From Chaetorhynchus papuensis (lineage: Eukaryota > Chordata > Aves > Passeriformes > Rhipiduridae): a DNA stretch of 64,000 nt. Each line of letters starts with the position of its first letter. Within the stretch, counting starts at the first letter, position 1. A program made the position numbers and the translations under genes. The notes under the pieces were generated by a model. It saw nothing but the letters and a program-made list of their open reading frames with translations. It was not told the DNA's origin and searched no databases. The stretch lies in the NCBI GenBank assembly GCA_013396525.1, contig VWYX01000218.1, forward strand, positions 692,576-756,575, written 5' to 3'. Positions 1 to 13,080 of the stretch are shown one piece after another.

Positions 1-3000
1 ATCTCACATATAAAGGGTTAGTAACATTTTTAACAGTGCACTTAACAAGTATAATATTCAGTAGGAGTTGTATTTGTATTTATTTTGAAAATAGTTGTCT
101 ATATTCCAATATCAAGTTTATGCTTTGCCTGTCTTCAAGGTCCCTGAGACTCATGAGAGCACACAACCTTCGGTCTTCTTCAACCCTCTGAGCAAGAGAA
201 GTTTTAGAAATACTACATCAGGGGTTCAAGTTCTAAATTTTCAAGTTCAAATTCATACACAAGAGTAGAAGATATAATATGCAGTCCCCAAAATCCACAA
301 ACTAAACAATGAGTCCTTCCCCACCAAAAAAAAAAAAAGGTGGGTAAAAAAAAAAAAACACAAAAAACCCTCAAGAATGAGAAAAAACATAAAAAGTCTG
401 CATCGACACCAAAGGTCTTCTCTTATTCCAGAAGGCTGAGGACTATGCTTTTTGCACTGGCTTGAGGATATTTACATGCCAGCCTCAATTCTGCCCCGTT
501 AAAATCATAAGGACTCTAACAAGTCCATTAATACACGGTCAGGGCATAGGCAAATGTGTTCAAAAATAAACTTTGCCTCTGAAAAGGTTACCTTCTTCTC
601 CACCATGCTCTTCAAGGCCAAGAATGTATCCATAATAGGAATTTTGTATTACTGGAAGCCCAAATTTTAATTTATCTGACGGAAAATTATGAGAAAAAAT
701 GGATGATTTAACTTCTCTAGTCTGAATGTTTTCTTTGCCCTTTCGAACTCTCTTCAGAAAAAAACAAAACCCTTGCTACTCATACAGTAGGCAATGTCCC
801 CTTCTATGTCTGCTTCTAATAACATGAAAAATATTAATCTCTCCTACAAGTTGTGCTAAGAATCTCTTTTGGGAAGTAACGACATCTTTGCATTATTAAT
901 AGCTGATTCAATCTGACTTGCTGTAGTAACAGCTTTTACCAGTGTGAGATTAGGTTCAACTAACAGCCTTACAAATTTCAGCATGTCTTTATCTGGAAGG
1001 GTATTATAACACAGTGTCCTTCTCTGCCCAAGAAAAGTAGCCAAACAGAAACCGTGCCTGCCGCATATCATCAATCATGAGCAGGCAATTCTCAACTACA
1101 TTTATCCCCTTTTTTAAGGAATTCTTTTTGAGTCTCAAAGGAAAAGACTAAAATAGGAGGGCAAACACTTCCATGATTCTTCCTCATTTTTTTCTTTGCT
1201 ATTTCTTCAAATATCTTGAAGCATCTCTCCCTGCCTCTCACTAAAGAGTATCTATTTCCCACTGACTTCCTTGCAGTGTATTTTTCAATCTTTCTGCAAC
1301 TTTGTTTCATTTTTCCTTTGAGAATATATCTTTGCTATCCATACTTCCACTCACTTTTAATTTCCCATCCATGCTGTAAGAATGTCTATAATACTGCTGA
1401 GTAGGTATTAGGACTTCTTTCATAAATTTCTAACACCGCAAGGGGCAGGACTGGAAGAGTGACATTTTGACCTCTCGTTTACTGCCAGATGAGCTATTGG
1501 GTGTTCTGGATACATTGGTTCTCCTTTTCCTGTCAGAGCAGACCATTCTTTTGCAGGTATTATCTCATCAGTCTTTCAGACAAGTGTGCACACTAAGCCA
1601 GTCTGGTTCATGAGTGATCATTTGTTTTCCACTTTTGTTCATCTTCTTCATTAAATTAGTTTAGATGATACAAAAACTAAGATTTTGAGGGCAAGGAGGA
1701 TTGAAGCCCTCGAGTCCACAAAAGGTTGCTGCTACTATATAAAATAAGGAGAACTTCTAGAGAAGATTTAAGACACAATTTGAAAGAAACAGAAATAAAA
1801 GTAGCAGACAAATAGAAACTAGAAAGAATGGGAGGGTTTGGAAGTATCTTTTTCTACTCTAAGCCTTATTCGTTTAATTACTGACACTTTATTTAATCTT
1901 ACATGCACATAGAATTTGTAATTTTATTTTCTTTCCTTTAAGGTGAATTTTTTCTGCTTTAGAAAAAAATAATAAGAGTGCCTGCCTTTAAAGCAAGAAA
2001 ATGACTTCCTGAGAAGCTAAAGAGAAGGAAATATGCCTAAAACAGGATGAGAGTATAGGATGAGTACTAAATTGATTTAAAAAAATGTCACAAAATGAGT
2101 CTGTTCCTCAGAGAGTCTGATCAGGATACAAATTATGGTTGGCAAGACAAACAAGGAGCATCTGCTGAGCAGCTAAGTCAAAATTAACCAAGCTAAATTC
2201 AGACTAACATAAAATTGAAAAGGTTTCCATCACTCCCCAAATCTCAACCACCCATTAACATTTGCCTGTTTTTTTGGTTCTAAGTGTTTGTAGCTGATAT
2301 GTTGATGTCATCTTTGTAATACTCACAGATTTTTGGTTTAAAAAAGCAGAAACTGAGAGGAAAGTTCCCACGACGTAGTACCTTTCCCCCCATTTGCAGA
2401 TTATCTAAACAACCAAGATTATGAAGAAAATTTTTGGTTTTGCTCAGCAGTATTGATAAACTATTAGCCATGTGTACCCCACAGGAAAATACCTGGAAAC
2501 ACTGAAAAGTTGTTCAAGAGATCAGGAGAGATTATACCATAGAATAATATTTAGACTTTTCACATACCCCAACGTAATCAGAAAATTATTATGACCGTGT
2601 TTCAGGTTTCATAGTAAAGCTCTTTTTTTGGGAGAAATGAGTTATTGCAGGCCTAAGAGCTACGTGGCTGCTGAAAGACTACCAACATATGATGGTCCCT
2701 CCATTCAGATGAGTGCTATCAAAACCATGGTAAATCCTTAATATTGAGCTGTAAAACTCAGGGGAAAATATATTCACATGAAGTGATTATCTCTTATGTT
2801 TCTGGACATTCTAAAGATACATTACATTCTCCTAATAATACTTGCCTTCTTTTGGATATGATATTTTAGAAGAACAGCTTGCACTTATAATCAGCACAAT
2901 TTATCACCTATCCCCAAAGTACCCTGCCGTTGAAATGCCTGACATATATATTAGGTGTTGTGGATTTAGCAAAAATTGAATTATAAATTGCCTTGCCAGC

Positions 3001-3984
3001 TTTTGCCTCTGGAAATAATGAAAAAGTGAGCTAAAGAAATGTTCTCCTGAAGGATTTATTTTTAGTGTCAATAGAGAAAGAAACAACAAACATGGATTGA
3101 CCAGGCTTTATCATTTTAAGGTCTGAATATCTTTGTCTCAAGAAAAGTTTTCATTCTTTTTCTTTTAAGGAAAAAAAAGGCTGAACTGAGATTGCTTGAA
3201 TGTCCCTGAAAATAACCCATTGAGAAAGGAAGAAAAAAAATAAAAAAACCCCTAACAAAACATTGATTTGTATTCAGTAAGCCCATATGAGAATTTCAAG
3301 GTCTCGTGCCCAAATGAAGTCAAGTTAAATGTCATCCAAAATACTTTCTTTTCTCTTCTCTTTTCTGTTAAGTGCTGTTTCTCAATGAATGAAATTATTT
3401 GCAATGGCCTTTTAGAGTTTAACATTATCCAACTACCCAAAATAATAGGGCCTTTAATAAGTTATCTAAATTGGCGGAGTGATGTAGAATCCATTTCTAG
3501 CAGTATTTCAGCATCAAATGTGCATAGTTAAATTATTATAAAGGTATTCGTTATACAGTAAGCTTTAGTACTTTGGTCTTAAATCAACATCTAACATTTC
3601 TTTGTGTTTTCTGTGTTGTCTCTTAACAAGTCCCTGCCCAGAGAAAAAAGCAACTTGTGTTCATTTACAGCTACATAATTTAAAGAAAAAAATAATCTGT
3701 ATGAGCACACACACAAATATATAGTCTGCACTTTGTAGTTCAGTGAATCTGAGCATAAGCTTTCCACTTATTAAGCTAAGTTGAAATTTTAGCTCAATTT
3801 GTGTCTTTATAGAAAAACTTATATTTTTACCATCTTATTAGATATTTTTGCTTTAATTAACTGGTGTTTGAGCATGAGTGAAAAACCTTTGTCCCTTCAT
3901 CAAGCTTAAATAACACCCAGCATTTTGGATTCAAGTGTTTTGGATGTAAGCAACATGAGAATACAAAACCATGGAGCAGGAGAT
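1..3984. other. Unique AT-rich non-coding DNA
   Basis: No gene is recognised here. Open frames on either strand are under about 90 codons and rich in F, L, K, N and S, as expected from AT-rich non-coding DNA. A short inverted repeat around an A-run lies at 319-344 and is listed separately. No LINE tail, LTR or tRNA was seen. The likely nature is intron or intergenic sequence. Confidence 0.7.
319..358. repeat. Poly(A) pair with short inverted repeat
   Basis: CCCACC at 320-325 and GGTGGG at 339-344 are perfect reverse complements and flank a run of 13 A. A second A-run follows immediately. The arms could fold as a 6-bp stem with an A-only loop. This is probably chance plus A-tract slippage; no function is implied. 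Confidence 0.6.
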
Positions 3985-4015
3985 GGGGCAGGGGGGGAGG
4001 GAGTAAGGGGGGAGG
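3985..4015 (+). other. G-quadruplex-type motif
   Basis: Four G-runs of three or more (GGGG, G7, GGG and G6) are separated by loops of one to five bases within about 31 bases. This fits the usual G3+N1-7 pattern for an intramolecular quadruplex on the + strand. It is isolated in AT-rich DNA with no recognisable promoter or gene beside it. Folding is an inference from the pattern. Confidence 0.6.
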
Positions 4016-5029
4016 TGTTTGTACAAAGAATTTAAAAGTACTTATCAGTCAAATACTATCCTTTCTTTTATTAAATATCCTGTTACTAAATTAGACGCTC
4101 GTAAAGTGTCATTGTCTCTCTGGTAGTATTGGGCAAATACTGTATGAATTGTATTCTACAATATGGCTTTCAAATTACAGTCACACACTCAGCAGTTTGA
4201 CTGCACAGGTTAATAAAATTTAACTTTATGCCATGCTGAGAGGAGTGAAGGCAAACGGAATCAGATGAATTTGTGCCTAAATCTGGTTGAGAATATAAAT
4301 TATACAAACATTCGCTCAGTTCATCTTACAAAGTGACTGCTATTTCTTAGGAAATGATGTAAAGAAACTACCAAAACATAAGGAAGCAGAGCTGTAACTT
4401 CTGAGAAGGTAGATCCTTAACAAACACAATGACTAGGATCCTTAACTAACAAGTGAGAAGGCAAGAATGTCCAACATTTTGTAGGACCAAGTGAATAAGT
4501 TCAGTAAAATAAAACCCAAACACATTAGAGAAAGGTGTAAAAAATATATTTATCATGAAAGTAAACTCTCCATGGAAGGCAGGGAATAAGTTTACAGGAG
4601 ACCCACAAACACACTTGCAGAAGTGGAGTGCACAAGTCTTCATCCTCTTCAAAACTGTAACAGGATTTGGAGGGGAAAAAAAACAAAACACACACATAAA
4701 AAAAAAGTCAAAACAAAACAAAAAAAAACAGTTTAAAGAAAGAACACAAAATAGGAGAAAGGAGGAGTTTTTCTAGTAGCTGTATTTACATTTTGTTACA
4801 TCCTTGTTAGAGGGTAAGCTTTTAATGCCTTGCAATTTATTTTTTCTTTGATATGCCTACGTACTTGGTTTCATTGGTCACTGTAGGTGACTGAGGTTAA
4901 GGAAAGAATTAAAAAATTTATGCAAGAGGCCATAATTTATTTGCATTTTATAAAATACATATATAAAGGTTTACAAGTCAGGAAACATGCTGAAGAAATG
5001 TGTTGTCATCATATGTCCACAAAATATCC
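4016..5029. other. Unique AT-rich DNA with an A/C-rich low-complexity patch
   Basis: No gene is recognised. Positions about 4675-4735 are a low-complexity A-rich stretch made of A-runs broken by single C, G or T. That stretch creates Lys/Asn-rich frames on + and Phe-rich frames on - of up to 91 codons, which I do not regard as coding. Confidence 0.6.
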
Positions 5030-5280
5030 TGCGGATTAATCCTGTGGTGGCCCTGCATGACACCTGTAGTATATGTGGGCATTAGGTCAAAATATTAGCT
5101 GGAGCTAATGATGGGCCCATTATAACCCTCCTTAGGGCTCATTACTTAGGGGACCTTTTGAAGGTGCTCTGTATCATTCTCTGGCTGACAGGCCAGTCAG
5201 GGAAGGTTAGCAACTCCCTCTGAAGTGCTGTTTCTCTGTTGCGGCTAACAACCTACTTGGGGTCATGGAAGGCACACATG
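5030..5280. other. Possible conserved non-coding element
   Basis: This block is more complex and closer to balanced composition than its neighbours. It contains closely packed homeodomain-type cores (GCTAATGATG near 5103, ATTATAACCC near 5118, TCATTACTTAGG near 5138). It has no open frame of note and no repeat similarity that I recognise. The impression is of regulatory DNA; conservation cannot be tested from one sequence. Confidence 0.2.
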
Positions 5281-6621
5281 GATTCTTCACCTAAATGACA
5301 GAAATGGTATAGGAAATAATTAACATCTGCATGTGGTACAAAGATTTCGAAGGAAAATAAATTTACTGTTTCTCAAGGTTATTTTTTTTTTCCTGAATTG
5401 AGCATAATCACCACAACAATGAATCAACATTGTTAGCTTTGCACTCAGATCAGGGGCAACATGAGTGTGCATGATGTGCTCAGAAGCCCAGTGAAGGAAT
5501 TCTACACAGATGTTCATGGTGAAGGCAAGGGGTTAAAATAATATTCCCATAACCATAGATTATAATATTGATGAACAATGGGGCTCTTCACCAATAGTCC
5601 TGACACTTCAGAGCATCTTTACCTTAGAATGGTCTTCCACCTCCTTTTAAGCCTCCATTGTAACATCCTAGAATTCATTTTTATTCTGCTTTTCAGCTTT
5701 AATAATCTACATTTGATCCACAGTCAACTTGGTTTACTATAAGCTCGGAGTATTCCTGTTCAGATTAAAGAATGCCTAACACGGAGGAAAAATTGTGCTT
5801 TTCCAACTTACTTTCTATTTCTTGCATATATTATTACATAAAAAATAATAAATAACTCTTCAAATCTTCTGTCTGATCTTCCTGCCCCTGTAATGACCCT
5901 AATGGCAAAAAACCCCAACATATTTAGGGCTATGGGCCTGTTAATTCAGTCTTTTCTTACACCCTAGTTTTGAATCTGAGTTTGTCTTTTCCCCAGCTCA
6001 CATGCCAATTCCTATCAGAAGTCAAAACTAATTTTAAAGCTGTCATATTTACTTTCCTTTAGACTTTGTTTTCACATTGATGTTTCACTCAGATTTCTGA
6101 GTGATTATTAGGTGAGTTTGCATACATATTTATTCCATTAACTTCTTTCAGTCCTTTGCAAAATACAGAGATAAAATTATGTTTATTTGCAATGGATGCT
6201 CTCCCTCCATAAATAAAAGACTCTTCGGTGAAATTTATGCTTGTATATTTCTTCCAGGAAAAAAAAAACTATTAGCATGTGCATCTTTTTTCCTGGCTAA
6301 CACCTACAAGAAGACAGCAAGAGACATAAGCATGCTGAATAAGACACACTGTAGCTGTGAACAAGAAAGCATGAATAATAGTGCTGTGGAAATACTGTAC
6401 CTCAAAACCTGAATACTTTCCAGTAAAAAAAAACCAAAAAAGGATCACAAACTATGGAGCTGAAGATAACCATATGGAACTGCTGCACACTCAACTATTT
6501 CTCAAAATGCAGATTTACAGATTTCTCAAAAATGTGCGTTGAAATCTCCAAAACAGTAATCTTTTCATGTGTGCTTGAGCACAATGTGAGTTCTGAAAAT
6601 ATAAAAGCAGTAAAGGAAGGA
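5281..6621. other. Unique AT-rich DNA up to the assembly gap
   Basis: No gene is recognised; frames are short and AT-biased. The last dozen bases before the gap turn purine-rich (AAAGGAAGGA). This fits the gap having interrupted a purine-strand repeat whose right part is visible after the Ns. Confidence 0.65.
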
Positions 6622-7276
6622 NNNNNNNNNNNNNNNNNNNNNNNNNNNNNNNNNNNNNNNNNNNNNNNNNNNNNNNNNNNNNNNNNNNNNNNNNNNNNNN
6701 NNNNNNNNNNNNNNNNNNNNNNNNNNNNNNNNNNNNNNNNNNNNNNNNNNNNNNNNNNNNNNNNNNNNNNNNNNNNNNNNNNNNNNNNNNNNNNNNNNNN
6801 NNNNNNNNNNNNNNNNNNNNNNNNNNNNNNNNNNNNNNNNNNNNNNNNNNNNNNNNNNNNNNNNNNNNNNNNNNNNNNNNNNNNNNNNNNNNNNNNNNNN
6901 NNNNNNNNNNNNNNNNNNNNNNNNNNNNNNNNNNNNNNNNNNNNNNNNNNNNNNNNNNNNNNNNNNNNNNNNNNNNNNNNNNNNNNNNNNNNNNNNNNNN
7001 NNNNNNNNNNNNNNNNNNNNNNNNNNNNNNNNNNNNNNNNNNNNNNNNNNNNNNNNNNNNNNNNNNNNNNNNNNNNNNNNNNNNNNNNNNNNNNNNNNNN
7101 NNNNNNNNNNNNNNNNNNNNNNNNNNNNNNNNNNNNNNNNNNNNNNNNNNNNNNNNNNNNNNNNNNNNNNNNNNNNNNNNNNNNNNNNNNNNNNNNNNNN
7201 NNNNNNNNNNNNNNNNNNNNNNNNNNNNNNNNNNNNNNNNNNNNNNNNNNNNNNNNNNNNNNNNNNNNNNNNNNNN
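6622..7276. other. Assembly gap (655 N)
   Basis: This is an uninterrupted run of N. The right edge abuts a GAAAAA array, so the gap is most simply an unassembled part of that array or of a sequence beside it. The N count may be an estimate rather than a true length. Two long apparent reading frames crossing this interval are artefacts of reading N as open. Confidence 0.99.
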
Positions 7277-7408
7277 GAAGAAAAAGAAAAAGAAAAAGAA
7301 AAAGAAAAAGAAAAAGAAAAAGAAAAAGAAAAAGAAAAAGAAAAAGAAAAAGAAAAAGAAAAAGAAAAAGAAAAAAGAAAAAGAAAAAAGAAAAAGAAAA
7401 AGAAAAAA
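7277..7408 (+). repeat. (GAAAAA)n hexanucleotide microsatellite
   Basis: This is a near-perfect tandem array of the 6-bp unit GAAAAA, about 21 units in 132 bp, with two or three units lengthened by one A near the right end. It starts directly at the gap, so the left boundary and true copy number are unknown. The + strand is pure purine, a composition that can form triplex DNA and stalls polymerases and assembly. Translation as (K/R)n or (F/L)n is meaningless. Confidence 0.97.
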
Positions 7409-10108
7409 TTAAAGACCTTTGAAAGTTTGAAGCTATTATCTGCTCAGTTTCAGTACAATATAACACATGGCATCGAGAAAGATACTAATTTGATTCATGA
7501 AGCATTCAGGTAATTCAAACTGAAAAAGTCAACAAAATTTAACAAAGTTTAAAACATTGGAGTCTAGTTACCTTTATTGTTCAAGGAAAATTAAAAAAGA
7601 AAAGCAAAACTAAAGGAAAGAAACATCATCCAGTGTATCAACAGTAAAATCAAAGTCTTTCCTTCATAAAACAGTCCACCATTAAAGGCTCTGAGCTGTG
7701 TTCTGGAGAAATAAAGTATTCCTTTAATATAGATCAGTAACAAAGAAAAGCATAAGAAAGCAACTATTTTCTGAAAAACAAGAGGAAATTCCCTGAAAAT
7801 AATGAGTGCTTCACTCTGAGAATTCTGAGTGTCATTTACAGCACAGAAGCTGAAGTCTTGGAACAGCTCTCACATCCTCAGCATCCGACCAGACCATAGG
7901 GATTGGTTGTCAGCTGAGAGAAACCACTTCTGATGGGCCAATGACACCCAACTTTGTCTGTATTACAGGTCTGAGGCTACAAAAATATCGATGGACAGCT
8001 AAGAATCAAACCCAAGTCACCTCAGTCACTAGGTTAAATAAACGAAATTAAAAAGGTCAGTATAAAGGAGTAAATTGAAGTATCAAAACACCAAAATTCT
8101 AACAGCCAAATCTTCAACAATAATTTGCAAAAGATGGAGAAATATGTCAATCTGCATTGTTGCCACCACAGAATTCACTGCAAAGGTGCAACAAAACAAC
8201 ATTTATGTTCATTTCTTTTCATTCTATTACCCCTTCCTTATCCCAAAGTCCCAGAATCCTCCTTACTTACGTTATTTTAAATACAGTAGAGTATGGTAGT
8301 GGGGAAATATTTCAGGCAGCTCTTCTAATGTTCAAAATAATTTGAAAACTAATTTATTCCCCACTCCAGTCAAGCGGTCTCCAATGAAGGAAATAATCTG
8401 TTTCTCACCTGCGATGACATTTGGCAAGTTTCAGAGCAAATATTCATGACAAAGTCATAAGCCTTTGTTAACAGAGATTTCCACTGGAAATGCTGACAGG
8501 TCCTTAAGCACAGTGGTGTGAACAGCACCTCTGTAACAAGCAGTAATTTAAAGGCTGTGCACTAGTTAACTATTAGTGCTAGTAAACAAGTGATCCTGAT
8601 GGGATTTCAAATTAGAGCTTCAAGCAACTCATTTGATATTTAACCCTCCTGCTTTCCCACCTCATGGCAATGGAAACATTATATATCATAACAACATTAT
8701 TTAGCTCCCTCACTTACTCGATAGAAATGGAAATCCAATAAAAGCAGATAAAACATTTGTGACAATAAGAAACACCAAATTTCAACAAATTCAGTCATTT
8801 AACATTCTTCGAGTGGTAATTATATCTACAGCTTTACACTGGCCTGTGTTGGCCATGGCACCTAGAAATGAGAAAATAGTGCACTGTTCTGTTCTGCCAA
8901 GCAGCAATAATGCATCAAGACCAACTTTAAAATAATCATCTTTCCTTTTGACAGGGGACCTCTGTCACGAAACACACCAGAGTCTTGCCACTTCCCTGCT
9001 CTGTGCCCTTTGGATAGGCCAGAAGTAGTTACACTGCCCCCAAAAAATTGCTGCTTCTTCCTAACCTGAAACCAAGAAGCCACAACTGACTCCCCAGGGA
9101 ATGCCAGTGACATGCTTAGAGTATGGAAGAGCATTTGATTTGTAGTCTTTAAATCAAGAACTCTTCTGGTGCCTAAGCAAAATAAAACATTTGAACACAC
9201 ATTTATATTAACCCAGAACATCAGGGAGGTCTTGTGTCATATCCTCAGTCACATGTGCTGTGGTGCTGTACCACATGAGCTGTAAACAGCCCTGAAAATT
9301 CAAGGAGAGAATTTCATCACTGTCACTTGCACTGACCTCCTGCAGGTACAAAAAGAAACCACAGCCCCTCCTCCTCCTGTTTCTCACAGTCAAATGCAGT
9401 AAGTTTTCACAGAGAGGTAACTCCAATTTGCTTTTGACTGAGAAGCCAGGAAGTGACAGGATATATATTCATTTGATCATAGTCCTGCCCAGCTCTCTTA
9501 GGCCCTCCGATAAATTGTAAGACAGAAGGACTTTCACAGCAACCTTGCCTTTCCCCATCTAGCTGCTCCTTCAATATTATGTCCATCACTGTTGCATTTG
9601 AATTCCAAGACTATACAGAAGCCCTTATTTTTCTTATATTTCAACACAACTTACAGTCAACAGTTTTTCTGCACATGGTACAAATACAGTTCACAAGGTT
9701 CTAAATATAAAATATATTATCAAAGACAAAAATCCTATAACATTTAGGACACAAATACACATCATTAACTGAAGAACAACTACAAGAAGAAATACTGAAG
9801 AGACAATGAAAGTCTTTAAAACAAAAAATTTCTCCTCCATGTTGCTAATATTAATCAGACGTTTAATTTCCACTAGTATTTTAGATAAAAATTCCACAAT
9901 GTATTTTGGTCTCCACAGATAGTTTCACAATGGCATTTCTAAAAAAGTTAATTATTCTTACAGCAAGACACTATGAAAATATGGACAGCCGTCTGTTAGA
10001 AGAGTCATTTTCAGTTATAAGCAGATTTATTATGACCACAGAAGGAAACATCAATGAAGCAAATAATCTCTAAAGAAGCAGTAATCTTATCTTCTTGCCA
10101 CTAATTAC

Positions 10109-10145
10109 AAAAAAAAAAAAAAAACAAGAAAAAGAAAAGGAAAGG
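10109..10145 (+). repeat. Poly(A) / A-rich tract
   Basis: Sixteen consecutive A are followed by an A/G-rich stretch. No AATAAA lies at the usual distance upstream and no flanking direct repeat was seen. I read this as simple low complexity rather than a retrocopy tail. Confidence 0.8.
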
Positions 10146-12138
10146 AACAGAATTCCTTTGCCTGATCAATGTGTGTTTACATTTTCCAAGTAGACACAAA
10201 TAAGTCATTATTATCAAAACCAAAGAAGTACTACTATGTGTCTTCCAAATTTCTTACCACAAATAAGTCTATAACAAGTCTATGACAGGTCCTTAAATTG
10301 TTAGCCAGCAGTAATTTGTATACTAGAATCTTGTCACAGTTGACCATGATATTTTTATTTCGCATTTGATTTGACCTTTCTATGCCGTTAATAGTCCTTT
10401 ATTCTATTTTTAATAGGTTTATTACCACAGAGAAGTAGTGACATCCAGAGGTAAAGGGAGTGCCCTTCTTCAAGGTGATACTCTTGCAAGTGTTACTATA
10501 AATTTGGTATTTTCAGTGTACTTTATTTAACTCTTTGAAATTAAGTATACCTCAAGTATAATGCAGGGTACATTTAAGTACTCCTGAGGCTGTGTTATAT
10601 TGCAATGTGAAAGAACTCACCCTCCTACATTTCCTTGCAACACCAATTACTTCTGCAAGAATATTAAAATACCTTCCCCAGTTCTTTCTCAACCTCCCTT
10701 CCAGCTAAAAAGAAAGTACTCAGAAAACTTCTTACCCTACCTATTTTCTTGAAATCATTTTTCATGTTACCATGTAACAATGAAACAACAGAAAAGTGCC
10801 AGCACATCAAACAAAAAATTAAACTTGTTTCCCTGTCAGTTCACCAAAAGGCAAAATAACATTTCTCAGAAGCTGACTCAAGAACTTTCTCATAAAGTCA
10901 GGTACTTCATTTTTCCTTTCTTCTTTTTTCTCCCAGAGATTTACAGATTTCACCATAACGTGATGAAGTGTCAATCACTCTACAACTGTAAAGTTGTAGC
11001 TGAAATAACAAATCCTTACAGCACCAAGTCAGCATCATTACAATTTGATACGATTCCACTGACTTCATCCCTGTAGCGCATGCAAGTCCGAATTTGCTTC
11101 AGAAAGTTTAGGCACGCACTTCTATGAACCAAGGAGATACATTCTTAGTTTTGCACTGAACTACTGAATTGGTCATAGACATGCATAGGAAGAGGTCTCT
11201 ACCTATGTGCAGAAAAGCTACTTCCAGCACAAGCAAGCCAGGCCAGTAGTACATTTACACTGGTCAATAAGGGTTTGATTTGAGCTAGGGACAACACAGT
11301 GCAATAAGCAGCACAAATGAGCTCTCCAGTATGAGCTGTAGCATCACCCATTTGATGAGACACAGGGATCAGACACTTGGGAGCTGCAGCTGTCCCACAG
11401 CAAGACACAGATATCTGTGCACAACCACCTCTGCACTGTGTTTTACCAGATGCAGTGGAAAAACAATGCATGCTCCTGCTCCCGTAATTTTAATCAGTAT
11501 CTGTGATTGCTTTCTTAACATGCATTTTAAATTTGAGAGGGCAGAACAGTTTGCCTGTCTTTTGCCTTTTCCTTGTCCTGTCAGACCTAGTTCTGTTCAT
11601 CCTCCTGCTGGTTCCAGATATCTGCTGTGTGAACCTGTGCCCTCTGCTCTGGCACACCATTTCTGTCTTGTGTCTCCAGAAACTCCTGGTCTCATTACCA
11701 AACGAATACACTTAGCAAAATCAGTCATGTAGCCCAGCTGACTACTTTTTTATTTTAAAAGTGCATTTGAGTCAGTTTACAGTTGTAGTCAGGTGTATTA
11801 GATCAGGACACAGCAAAAGATTTGGCACTGTAGCATTTCTTTTACTGTGTAATGTTTTAGAACAATAAGCCAAAATGAACTTTCATAACCTATAAAAACT
11901 GGCTTTGTTTCTCATTCTTCAGTTTCTCCAGTCTTTGTTTTGTTTTGGGTTTTTTTGCATTAAGGTAAAGGTCTAATCCCATGAGGTACTGAGCAGGCCT
12001 GAATGTCATTAGTACAAGAGTCATTAAAAATATTCAGGCTCTCATTCTGTCATTGGATACGGTTTTTTCTGGGGAAAAAAACATTTAAAAAAAATTAAAC
12101 AAACCAAACAGCACCAAATCATCCCTGGTTATTTTACA

Positions 12139-12160
12139 TCACTGTTGGATCACTGTTGGA
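12139..12160 (+). repeat. 11-bp perfect tandem duplication
   Basis: TCACTGTTGGA occurs twice head to tail with no spacer. It looks like a recent slippage event, and no further copies are seen nearby. Confidence 0.9.
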
Positions 12161-12539
12161 CCTCTTTAATTCTTTTAGATAAAATGGGATTTTTTTTTCT
12201 TTTGCAGGGCAATGTTTATTCTAAAACCTCAATTTCCCTCTCCACATTTCCCTAGACTTTTCCCAAGTTTTCTCAGACTCTGTTGTAAAACGCAAGGGAC
12301 TGTATCGTTCATCAAAGCACACTTGGCAGAACGAGATACTCATTTACAGGATAAAGCTAGTCACTAGTCTCTTGTTTATAAAGCCAAAAAAATAAGCATA
12401 TGCTCATTCAAAAGCATCATAAGAATCCCAAGCTATCATGACACATGACACATCATGTTCCTTGCTTATTCTGTTTGTGGACTATTTACCCTTCTGTCAG
12501 ACAAGTTTGTCTTCAACATGTGCTTTCTATATAGTCTAC

Positions 12540-13080
12540 TGGTGTAAAAAATAATTATAATGTTTATTAAATTAAAATAATGAGGTTTATATGAACTTTC
12601 AATAATGCAGACAGGCAGACTATAACTGTAAACCACATGCTATATACTTTGGACTTTTACGGCTTTTAATTTATCAAAGGAAATAATTAGCACACTTTGT
12701 GGCAGCCAGTGATGGAATTTATTCATTTGGAAGCCATGGGTTTCCTGTCATTAAAACTACATCATGTCCTTCCTTTTCTATTAAACTTCAACTGAGGGCA
12801 GTAAGAAGTCACTAAAAGGAAATGAAGAGTTTTTTTGGCAACATTCACATGCAATGATTTAATACTGCTAAAAGATAGCAAGCCATAATCTATGCCAATA
12901 AGGGATAAGGGTTCCAATTACCACATTATTTCCTTTATTTGCTGCTTTGTTTGTGGCTCAATTAACTGTGATTTGCAAACTCACTTCAATAAATTTATTT
13001 TCTCTTCGTTGACTTACTGCATTTTTCATTCCTAATTGCAAGTGGGGTTTTTTTGTGGCAAATAAAATGATTTAGACCTT
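12540..13080. other. TAAT-rich block, possible conserved non-coding element
   Basis: The stretch is dense in TAAT/ATTA cores, with ATGCAATGATTTAATACTG near 12850 and AACTGTGATTTGCAAACTC near 12965. It contains no repeat and no open frame of note. This texture is common in ancient vertebrate regulatory elements near developmental genes. That is an inference from appearance only. Confidence 0.25.

Larger units (their letters stand above)
7409..12538. other. Unique AT-rich non-coding DNA
   Basis: No gene is recognised. The 8.86-9.59 kb part is somewhat richer in G+C and carries three adjacent minus-strand frames of 60-119 codons. None shows a motif, and the frames are not linked by clear splice sites. 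Positions 11.33-11.73 kb hold overlapping plus- and minus-strand frames of up to 133 codons with no recognisable domain. An A16 run lies at 10109-10124 and an exact 11-bp tandem duplication at 12139-12160. Confidence 0.6.

Noticed and set aside
6454..7466. Open frames over 300 codons on both strands
   Set aside because: They read through 655 N and the GAAAAA array; there is no real coding sequence.
8862..9589. Three adjacent minus-strand frames that could be exons of one gene
   Set aside because: Joining junctions lack clear donor/acceptor pairs and no part resembles a known protein.
11331..11732. 133-codon plus-strand frame
   Set aside because: Overlaps other frames on both strands in a locally GC-richer patch; no recognisable domain, splice or promoter context.
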